A model generated the notes under the pieces. The model had not been told where the DNA came from. It was given only the letters and a program-made list of their open reading frames with translations, and ran no database searches. The position numbers and the translations under genes are program-made. Shown here one piece after another: positions 39,001 through 51,000 of a stretch of 64,000 bases of DNA. The stretch is from Cladorhizidae sp. MBARI D1340-BT2 (lineage: Eukaryota; Porifera; Demospongiae; Poecilosclerida; Cladorhizidae): the NCBI GenBank assembly GCA_028752905.1, contig JAQNBH010000015.1, positions 32,075,529 to 32,139,528 on the forward strand. Reading direction: 5' to 3'. Position 1 is the stretch's first letter. Each line of letters begins with the position of its first letter.

Positions 39001-42000
39001 TCTAACCCACCAGAGATCTAACCCACCAGAGATCTGACCTACTAGAGATCTAAACCCTCCAGAGATCTAACCCATAACCCACCAGAGATCTAAAGAGATC
39101 TGACCCACCAGAGATCTAACCCACCAGAGATCTAACACACCAGAGATCTGACCCACCAGAGAACTGACCCACCAGAGATCTAGAGATCTAACCCACCAGA
39201 GATCTGACCCACCAGAGATCTGACCCACCAGAGATCTGACCCACCAGAGATCTGACCCACCAGAGATCTGACCCACCAGAGATCTAACCCAACAGAGATC
39301 TAACCCTCCAGAGATCTAACCCACCAGAGATCTAACCCACCAGAGATCTAAGCCCTACAGAGATCTAACCCACCAGAGATCTAACCCACCAGAGATCTAG
39401 AGATCTGACCCACCAGAGATCTAACCCACCAGAGATCTAACCCACCAGAGATCTAAAGAGATCTGACCCACCAGAGATCTGACCCACCAGAGATCTGACC
39501 CACCAGAGATCTGACCCACCAGAGATCTGACCCACCAGAGATCTGACCCACCAGAGATCTGACCCACCAGAGATCTGACCCACCAGAGATCTGACCCACC
39601 AGAGATCTGACCCAACAGAGATCTGACCCACCAGAGATCTGACCCACCAGAGATCTGACCCACCAGAGATCTGACCCACCAGAGATCTGACCCAACAGAG
39701 ATCTAACCCACCAGAGATCTAACCCACCAGAGATCTGACCTACTAGAGATCTAAACCCTCCAGAGATCTAACCCATAACCCACCAGAGATCTAAAGAGAT
39801 CTGACCCACCAGAGATCTAACACACCAGAGATCTGACCCACCAGAGAACTGACCCACCAGAGATCTAGAGATCTAACCCACCAGAGATCTGACCCACCAG
39901 AGATCTGACCCACCAGAGATCTGACCCACCAGAGATCTGACCCACCAGAGATCTGACCCACCAGAGATCTAACCCACCAGAGATCTAACCCAACAGAGAT
40001 CTAACCCTCCAGAGATCTAACCCACCAGAGATCTAAACCCTACAGAGATCTAACCCACCAGAGATCTAACCCACCAGAGATCTAAAGAGATCTGACCCAC
40101 CAGAGATCTAACCCACCAGAGATCTAACCCACCAGAGATCTAAAGAGATCTGACCCACCAGAGATCTGACCCACCAGAGATCTGACCCAACAGAGATCTA
40201 ACCCACCAGAGATCTAACCCACCAGAGATCTGACCCACCAGAGATCTGACCCAACAGAGATCTAACCCTCCAGAGATCTAACCCACCAGAGATCTGACCC
40301 ACCAGAGATCTGACCCACCAGAGATCTGACCCACCAGAGATCTAACCCACCAGAGATCTAACCCACCAGAGATCTAACCCAACAGAGATCTAACCCACCA
40401 GAGATCTAACCCACCAGAGATCTAACCACCAGAGATCTAACCCAACAGAGATCTAACCCACCAGAGATCTAACCCACCAGAGATCTAACCCACCAGAGAT
40501 CTAAAGAGATCTGACCCACCAGAGATCTGACCCACCAGAGATCTGACCCAACAGAGATCTAACCCACCAGAGATCTAACCCACCAGAGATCTGACCCACC
40601 AGAGATCTAACCCATCAGAGATCTAACCCACCAGAGATCTGACCAACCAGAGATCTGACCCACCAGAGATCTGACCCACCAGAGATCTGACCCACCAGAG
40701 ATCTGACCCAACAGATATCTGACCCACCAGAGATCTAACCCAACAGAGATCTAACCCACCAGAGATCTAACCCACCAGAGATCTAACCCACCAGAGATCT
40801 AACCCACCAGAGATCTAACCCACCAGAGATCTAAAGAGATCTGACCCACCAGAGATCTGACCCAACAGAGATCTGACCCACCAGAGATCTGACCCACCAG
40901 AGATCTGACCCACCAGAGATCTGACCCACCAGAGATCTGACCCACCAGAGATCTGACCCACCAGAGATCTGACCCACCAGAGATCTGACCCACCAGAGAT
41001 CTGACCCACCAGAGATCTGACCCACCAGAGATCTGACCCACCAGAGATCTGACCCACCAGAGATCTGACCCACCAGAGATCTGACCCACCAGAGATCTAA
41101 CCCACCAGAGATCTAACCCACCAGAGATCTGACCCTCCAGAGATCTGACCCACCAGAGATCTGACCCACCAGAGATCTGACCCACCAGAGATCTAACCCA
41201 CCAGAGATCTAACTCTCCAGAGATCTGACCCACCAGAGATCTAACCCACCAGAGATCTAACCCTCCAGAGATCTGACCCACCAGAGATCTGACCCACCAG
41301 AGATCTGACCCACCAGAGATCTAACCCTCCAGAGATCTGACCCACCAGAGATCTGACCCACCAGAGATCTGACCCACCAGAGATCTGACCCACCAGAGAT
41401 CTAACCCACCAGAGATCTAACCCAACAGAGATCTAACCCTCCAGAGATCTAACCCACCAGAGATCTAACCCACCAGAGATCTAACCCACCAGAGATCTAA
41501 ACCCTACAGAGATCTAACCCACCAGAGATCTAAAGAGATCTGACCCACCAGAGATCTAAAGAGATCTGACCCACCAGAGATCTAACCCACCAGAGATCTA
41601 ACACACCAGAGATCTAAAGAGATCTGACCCACCAGAGATCTGACCCACCAGAGATCTGACCCACCAGAGATCTGACCCACCAGAGATCTGACCCAACAGA
41701 GATCTAACCCACCAGAGATCTAACCCACCAGAGATCTGACCCACCAGAGATCTGACCCAACAGAGATCTAACCCTCCAGAGATCTAACCCACCAGAGATC
41801 TAACCCACCAGAGATCTGACCCACCAGAGATCTAACCCACCAGAGATCTAACCCACCAGAGATCTAACCCAACAGAGATCTAACCCACCAGAGATCTAAC
41901 CCACCAGAGATCTAACCCACCAGAGATCTAACCACCAGAGATCTAACCCAACAGAGATCTAACCCACCAGAGATCTAACCCACCAGAGATCTAACCCACC

Positions 42001-45000
42001 AGAGATGAGATCTGACCCAACAGAGATCTAACCCTCCAGAGATCTGACCCACCAGAGATCTGACCCACCAGAGATCTGACCCACCAGAGATCTGACCCAC
42101 CAGAGATCTAACCCACTAGAGATCTAACCCACCAGAGATCTAACCCAACAGAGATCTAACCCACCAGAGATCTAACCCACCAGAGATCTAACCCACCAGA
42201 GATCTAACCCACCAGAGATCTAACCCACCAGCCCACCAGAGATCTAACCCACCAGAGATCTAACCCACCAGAGATCTAGAGATCTGACCCACCAGAGATC
42301 TGACCCACCAGAGATCTAACCCACCAGAGATCTAACCCACCAGAGATCTGACCCACCAGAGATCTGACCCACCAGAGATCTAACCCACCAGAGATCTGAC
42401 CCATCAGAGATCTGACCCACCAGAGATCTGACCCACCAGAGATCTAACCCACCAGAGATCTAACCCACCAGAGATCTAACCCACCAGAGATCTAACCCAC
42501 CAGAGATCTGACCCACCAGAGATCTGACCCACCAGAGATCTGACCCACCAGAGATCTGACCCACCAGAGATGTAACCCACCAGAGATCTAACCCACCAGA
42601 GATCTAAAGAGATCTGACCCACCAGAGATCTGACCCACCAGAGATCTGACCCACCAGAGATCTGACCCACCAGAGATCTGACCCACCAGAGATCTAACCC
42701 ACCAGAGATCTAACTCTCCAGAGATCTGACCCACCAGAGATCTAACCCTCCAGAGATCTGACCCACCAGAGATGTGACCCACCAGAGATCTGACCCACCA
42801 GAGATCTAACCCTCCAGAGATCTGACCCACCAGAGATCTGACCCACCAGAGATCTAACCCACCAGAGATCTAACTCTCCAGAGATCTGACCCACCAGAGA
42901 TCTAACCCTCCAGAGATCTGACCCACCAGAGATCTGACCCACCAGAGATCTGACCCACCAGAGATCTAACCCTCCAGAGATCTGACCCACCAGAGATCTG
43001 ACCCACCAGAGATCTGACCCACCAGAGATCTAACCCTCCAGAGATCTGACCCACCAGAGATCTAACCCAACAGAGATGCAGAAATGCTCTGAGGTTTACA
43101 GTGCAAGGGTCACCAGTCACAGAAAAAGCAAATGCCCCCCCCCCCCCCTCTTTTTGATAGTGAAGATGTTGCATGCAGAGGTATCACTATGCCAAAGTTA
43201 TTAGAGCTACAAGTGGGGGTAGCTCAACATCTAAGTGCTTGATAGTGCAAGTTATGTCTCCTAATTGGAATGTGCTGGACAGCTGACGGAATTCTTTGCC
43301 AACCTTGACCACTTACATTTTAGCGCCTAATGAAAACACTCTTTGTAGAGTAGAGCTTCCTCTAGCCACTGGTGCTAATTTCAACTGATTAGGAGCCATA
43401 ACTGTTGCAAATCATACACTCGGGCTACTTATGACATCTTAAAGAGAGCACACGAGAGAGCTAATCTTTTGAGGGACATATCAAGTCCATACAGTGAAGT
43501 GTGCAGAATACTTATGCAACATCTTACACAAGAGAGAGCTAATCTTTTGAGGGATATATCAAGTCCATAGAGTGAAGTATGCAGAACATATGGAGCTCCA
43601 AAGTTCACATCACAGGGTGTTTTTTTAGTCCCTCCTATTTTATGGTATAGCCCCACCCCCTCGTTTAAATAAATATTTTTAGCTATTAACTTACACGTTC
43701 AACAACAAACTTTCCAAACTGTTGCTATCATTAGAAAGCAAATACAACAAGCTGCAGTGTACAAGTATCAGCTCCATTGAGGTAGGAAAACAAGAGCTAC
43801 ACAGCACTGCAGTACTTCATTCTGTCGACAACAAAACTTACATCAAGGAAATCCATCCAGGGGTTTCTGCTTTCTCAAGAGAGAAGGAATTCAGAGCAAC
43901 TGCAGGTAAGCACAGGTGCCTGTGCAGCTCTCCTCTGCAGAGGGGCTTCCAGAAAGAGCAGTAAAGGTCAAAACAAGACTGTCAATGACCTGCAGTTTCG
44001 ATTGTCAGCCATTCTATTTTTTCTTCTTCTTCATATGCACACTGACCCCGCCAGAAAAAAAGACTTGATAGCTATACAAGGGAATTTTTTAATTTTAATT
44101 TTTTATTATTATTTTTATTTTATTTTTAATTTTATTTTTATCCGGTCAGAGGCACTTATAGAGGTCTACATACGAGCAGCTTACAGTGCCTGCCAGCAAG
44201 GCCACCTAACACCAAGTGGCAGCTGACAAGGAATACCTGTGCAGAGATAAATCAAGTTCTTACAAGTATGGAGATGAGTGTGCATATGGGACAAGCTAGA
44301 AGAGATAGCGAACAGGGGGGGATTTTTTAATATTTTTAATGACAGCGACCACATGGAAGATCCATTGTGTGACAAGTGCGGTAAGTTTGTTGGAACCAGA
44401 TAACTCTTCACTGAGAGACCAGCCACCAGTGGAGATGTCAGGATTATGCAGAGCTACACAAACCTCTGGAGGAATCCGTGCTCCGACGCTAATACTAGGC
44501 TCGCTCCAACGCTAATACTAGGCTCGCTCCAACGCTAATACTAGGCTCGCTCCAACGCTAACACTAGGCTCGCTCCAATGCTAACACTAGGCTCGCTCCA
44601 ACGCTAATACTAGGCTCGCTCCAACGCTAATACTAGGCTCGCTCCAATGCTAATACTAGGCTCGCTCCAACGCTAATACTAGGCTCGCTCCAATGCTAAT
44701 ACTAGGCTCGCTCCGACGCTAATACTAGGCTCGCTCCAACGCTAATACTAGGCTCGCTCCAATGCTAATACTAGGCTCGCTCCAACGCTAATACTAGGCT
44801 CGCTCCAACGCTAATACTAGGCTCGCTCCAACGCTAATACTAGGCTCGCTCCAACGCTAATACTAGGCTCGCTCCAACGCTAATACTAGGCTCGCTCCAA
44901 CGCTAATAGTAGGCTCGCTCCAACGCTAACACCAGGCTCGCTCCAACGCTAATACTAGGCTCGCTCCAACGCTAACACTAGGCTCGCTCCAACGCTAACA

Positions 45001-48000
45001 CCAGGCTCGCTCCAACGCTAATACTAGGCTCGCTCCAACGCTAATACTAGGCTCGCTCCAACGCTAATACTAGGCTCGCTCCAACGCTAATACTAGGCTC
45101 GCTCCAACGCTAACACTAGGCTCGCTCCAACGCTAATACTAGGCTCACTCCAATGCTAATACTAGGCTCGCTCCAATGCTAATACTAGGCTCGCTCCAAC
45201 GCTAATACTAGGCTCGCTCCAACGCTAATACTAGGCTCGCTCCAACGCTAATACTAGGCTCGCTCCAACGCTAATACTAGGCTCGCTCCAACGCTAATAC
45301 TAGGCTCGCTAATTTTCTGGTTGATAAAACTAGCCCTACTCTGTATGTGAGTCTACACTTGGGTCCACATGTGGTCTATACTTGGGTCCACATGTGAGTC
45401 TATACTTGGATCCACATGTGGTCTATACGTGGGTCCACATGTGAGTGTACTTGGGTCCACATGTGAGTCTATACTTGGGTCCACATGTGAGTGTACTTGG
45501 GTCCACATGTGGTCTATACTTGGGTCCACATGTGGTCTATACTTGGGTCCACATGTGAGTCTATACTTGGGTCCACATGTGAGTGTACTTGGGTCCACAT
45601 GTGAGTCTATACTTGGATCCACATGTGGTCTATACGTGGGTCCACATGTGAGTGTACTTGGGTCCACATGTGAGTCTATACTTGGGTCCACATGTGGTCT
45701 ATACTTGGGTCCACATGTGGTCTATACTTGGGTCCACATGTGGTCTATACTTGGGTCCACATGTGGTCTATACTTGGGTCCACATGTGAGTCTATACTTG
45801 GGTCCACATGTGGTCTATACTTGGGTCCACATGTGAGTCTATACTTGGGTCCACATGTGGTCTATACTTGGGTCCACATGTGGTCTATACTTGGGTCCAC
45901 ATGTGGTCTATACTTGGGTCCACATGTGGTCTATACTTGGGTCCACATGTGAGTCTATACTTGGGTCCACATGTGGTCTATACTTGGATCCACATGTGGT
46001 CTATACGTGGGTCCACATGTGAGTGTACTTGGGTCCACATGTGAGTCTATACTTGGGTCCACATGTGGTCTATACTTGGGTCCACATGTGGTCTATACTT
46101 GGGTCCACATGTGGTCTATACTTGGGTCCACATGTGGTCTATACGTGGGTCCACATGTGGTCTATACTTGGGTCCACATGTGGTCTATACTTGGGTGCAC
46201 ATGTGGTCTATACTTGGGTCCACATGTGGTCTATACTTGGGTCCACATGTGGTCTATACTTGGGTCCACATGTGAGTCTATACTTGGGTCCACATGTGAG
46301 TGTACTTGGGTCCACATGTGGTCTATACTTGGGTCCACATGTGGTCTATACTTGGGTCCACATGTGGTCTATACTTGGGTCCACATGTGGTCTATATGTG
46401 GGTCCACATGTGAGTGTACTTGGGTCCACATGTGAGTGTACTTGGGTCCACATGTGAGTGTACTTGGGTCCACATGTGAGTCTATACTTGGGTCCACATG
46501 TGGTCTATACGTGGGTCCACATGTGAGTCTATACTTGGGTCCACATGTGGTCTACACTTGGGTCCACATGTGAGTGTACTTGGGTCCACATGTGAGTCTA
46601 TACTTGGGTCCACATGTGAGTCTATACTTGGGTCCACATGTGGTCTATACTTGGGTCCACATGTGGTCTATACTTGGGTCCACATGTGAGTCTATACTTG
46701 GGTCCACATGTGGTCTATACGTGGGTCCACATGTGAGTGTACTTGGGTCCACATGTGAGTCTATACTTGGGTCCACATGTGAGTCTATACGTGGGTCCAC
46801 ATGTGGTCTATACGTGGGTCCACATGTGGTCTATACTTGGGTCCACATGTGAGTGTACTTGGGTCCACATGTGAGTCTATACTTGGGTCCACATGTGAGT
46901 CTATACTTGGGTCCACATGTGGTCTATACTGGGGCCCACAAGTGAATCGATTCATGGGTCCACATTATATTTGGGCCACTAGTGAATCGAGGCTTCTGTA
47001 TTGGGTCCACTCTATACTTGTAAGTACATCTGACACTTTCCCCTACAAACTATACAAGCCGGACCACTTGCGCTGTTGCCATGAAGCTGACATCACTGTA
47101 CTGACCAAAACCTGGCCAGGTCCTTCAACCAGTCCACCAGAGCTCTGCCATGACCATAGTGACTACAAGCAGTCCACCAGAGCTCTGCCATGACCATAGT
47201 GACTACACGAGCTCTCCACCAGAGCTCTGCCATGACCATAGTGACTACAAGCAGTCCACCAGAGCTCTGCCATGACCATAGTGACTACACGAGCTCTCCA
47301 CCAGAGCTCTGCCTTCACCATAGTGACTACACAAGCTCTCCACCAGAGCTCTGCCATGACCATAGTGACTACACGAGCTCTCCACCAGAGCTCTGCCATG
47401 ACCATAGTGACTACACAAGCTCTCCACCAGAGCTCTGCCATGACCATAGTGACTACACGAGCTCTCCACCAGAGCTCTGCCATGACCATAGTGACTACAC
47501 GAGCTCTCCACCAGAGCTCTGCCATGACCATAGTGACTACACGAGCTCTCCACCAGAGCTCTGCCATGACCATAGTGACTACACGAGCTCTCCACCAGAG
47601 CTCTGCCATGACCATAGTGACTACACGAGCTCTCCACCAGAGCTCTGCCATGACCATAGCGACTACACGAACTCTCCATGCTGTCAGTTGGACCTAAAAA
47701 GCAGTTGCTAAAAAAAAAAGACCTCTGTCTGACCTTGCCAACTGTACCCTCTGTCTGACCTTGCCAACTGTGACCACTGTCTGACCTTGCCAACTGTGAC
47801 CTCTGTCTGACCTTGCCAACTGTGACCTCTGTCTGACCTTGCCAACTGTGACCTCTGTCTGACCTTGTCAACTGTGACCTCTGTCTGACCTTGCCAACTG
47901 TGACCTCTGTCTGACCTGGCCAACTGTGACCTCTGTCTGACCTTGCCAACTGTGACCTCTGTCTGACCTTGCCAACTGTGACATCTGTCTGACCTTGCCA

Positions 48001-51000
48001 ACTGTGACCTCTGTCTGACCTTGCCAACTGTGACCTCTGACTGACCTAGCCAACTGTGACCTCTGACTGACTTTGCCAACTGTGACCTCTGTCTGACCTT
48101 GCCAACTGTGACCTCTGTCTGACCTTGCCAACTGTGACCACTGTCTGACCTTGCCAACTGTGACCTCTGTCTGACCTTGCCAACTGTGACCTCTGTCTGA
48201 CCTTGCCAACTGTGACCTCTGTCTGACCTTGCCAACTGTGACCTCTGTCTGACCTTGCCAACTGTGACCTCTGTCTGACCTTGCCAACTGTGACCTCTGA
48301 CTGACCTAGCCAACTGTGACCTCTGACTGACTTTGCCAACTGTGACCTCTGTCTGACCTTGCCAACTGTGACCTCTGTCTGACCTTGCCAACTGTGACCA
48401 CTGTCTGACCTTGCCAACTGTGACCTCTGTCTGACCTTGCCAACTGTGACCTCTGTCTGACCTTGCCAACTGTGACCTCTGTCTGACCTTGCCAACTGTG
48501 ACCTCTGTCTGACTTTGCCAACTGTGACCTCTGTCTGACCTTGCCAACTGTGACCTGTCTGACCTTGCCAACTGTGACCTCTGTCTGACATTGCCAACTG
48601 TGACCTCTGTCTGACCTTGCCAACTGTGACCTCTGTCTGACCTTGCCAACTGTGACCTCTGTCTGACCTTGCTAACTACCCTCTGTCTGACCTTGCCAAC
48701 TGTGACATCTGTCTGACCTTGCCAACTGTGACCTGTCTGACCTTGCCAACTGTGACCTCTGTCTGACCTTGCCAACTGTGACCTCTGTCTGACCTTGCTA
48801 ACTACCCTCTGTCTGACCTTGCCAACTGTGACCTGTCTGACCTTGCCAACTGTGACCTCTGTCTGACCTTGCCAACTGTGACCTCTGTCTGACCTTGCCA
48901 ACTGTGACATCTGTCTGACCTTGCCAACTGTGACCTGTCTGACCTTGCCAACTGTGACCTCTGTCTGACCTTGCCAACTGTGACCTGTCTGACCTTGCCA
49001 ACTGTGACCTGTCTGACCTTGCCAACTGTGACCTCTGTCTGACCTTGTCAACTGTGAACTCTGTCTGACCTTGCCAACTGTGACCTCTGTCTGACCGTGG
49101 ACACCACCCTGTGTTGTTGACAGCAAGACTTCCTTCTTGGTTCTTTGCTAGACTTGATAATTGGTTTGCAGCTACTGCAACAACTATAAGCTTCAAAAGA
49201 GAGCAGCACACCACTCATAAAACTCCACGATGGCCCGGCTAAAAAACCAATAGGCAAACACATTACATCCTATACACTTGGTCAGAAGTCCAGGATCATA
49301 TCTCATTAGAGCACTTCTTGTAGCATACTCGACACATCCGGCAGTATACTAGACAGCACCAGCAGTATACTAGACACCTCCGGTAGTATACTAGTCAGCG
49401 CCAGAAGTATACTAGACACCTCCGGTAGTATACTAGTCAGCGCCAGCAGTATACTAGACACCTCCAGCAGTATACTAGACACCTCCGGTAGTATACTTGT
49501 CACGTCCGGAAGTATACTAGACGTCTCCAGCATATACTAGACACATCTGGCAGTATACTAGACACCTCTGGTGGTATACTAACCCTCTTGTAGTATACTA
49601 GTCAACTCCAGTAGTATACTAGACACCATGCAACACCTTTCGATAGAGTTAAGAGTCCGTGTATCCAGGGCTAGGCTTATCCGTTTATAGGAAGTACATA
49701 ATTCTGGGAGACCATTAATGTCAACCTTCTCAAAATAAATAAACCACTCTCTGTGGAATTGATAGACATTGTGACTTCCTTGGACCACTAGGGTAATAAA
49801 CGAACCTAATAGATCAATGGACAGAAGCATTGCTGTGATCACTCATGCTCATAGTTCAAAACCACACACATCACTGACAGCTTGTCTCAAACTACACCCC
49901 AGGCCAACTCAGACCATCAACTGTCTTCAGCTCTGGCAAGCTGCATCTAAGTCACGTCAGCTACAGGAACGAAAATTTGGCTGTGTTCTAGGGCAGATTA
50001 CACGACCATCCATGAGGCACAGGTGGGGGGTGCTTTGTTGGATGGCCCCCCGAGGTTGATCCGAGGCAGACGCTGATTCCACGTGGGGATGGTTCAAAGC
50101 TGCACTCATGAATAACATCACCACACTAATTACCAACAAAGAACAAAGGGGGAGGGGGAGAGAGGACATCGACCTAGACAGCAAAACCCATCTAGACAGT
50201 GATGACAGCGAAACCTGTCTAGACAGTGATGAGAAACCGTGACGTCAAGCAAGAACAGGAAAGCAAAGGAGCTAAATAGTGCGGAGCCATGGAGGACGCC
50301 CATGACTTTTCAAAGCACCCAATTCTTTCATGGCCCATGATGTACTTGAAAATGGACCACCAAGGTGTGAGTTTTGGCCAATTCATTCCAGCACAGGGAG
50401 CCCTTCAATGCGCTACAAGGAGTGGCAAGCCCCTTTAGAGCAGGGAGATAATGTTACTTCTACCATCAAAAGGCTCTCGACACTCCCTTAACAGGGGACG
50501 AGTCCATATGAGTCCATATTTTTTTTACAAAGTGTTAAGAAAACTGTGGTCATGACTTTGGAGCTCCATATATTCTACACACTTCACTGTATGAAGTTGA
50601 TATTAGCTCAAAGGATAGGTCTCTCTGTGTGCTCTCTGTTAAGGTATAACCATGCCCAAGTTACAGGCAATCAAAGTTGGGTCCCTAAAACCAAAGTGCC
50701 TGATTTTGCAACATGTTTTAACTCCAGATTGTCCAAGTGCTAGATGCTGAAATTAGCACCAGTGGCAGTGTTTTTATTAGGCACTAAAACGCGAGTACAT
50801 GCTCATGAATGCGGTTTTTGTTGAAAACCAATTTCCTAAAATTAATTTTGAACACTTCACTGTGTATGCTTCAAGTCTCTGTGTGCTCTCTTTTTTAAAT
50901 CTTTTTAATTTTTTTTTTAATTTTAACTTGCATGGGTATAACTATGCTAAAGTTACATGCAGCCAAAGTGTGAGCCAAAGTGTGTATGTATGTATGTGTG

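Noticed and set aside
34341..43077. Repeat protein (GQISGGSDLWWVRSLV-type) on the minus strand
   Set aside because: 16 bp is not a multiple of 3, and the reading shifts at each slip. ORFs are short, overlap in several frames and arise only from the unit.
47708..49126. Minus ORF of about 470 codons with GQTEVTVGKVRQ-type repeats
   Set aside because: This is the 26-bp array read with a 78-bp period. Overlapping frames are also open, and it is intronic. There is no start context or non-repeat domain.
49579..49842. 87-codon minus ORF with protein-like composition
   Set aside because: Part overlaps the 21-bp array and the rest has no domain I know. It lies in an intron; possibly a mobile-element relic, but not supportable.
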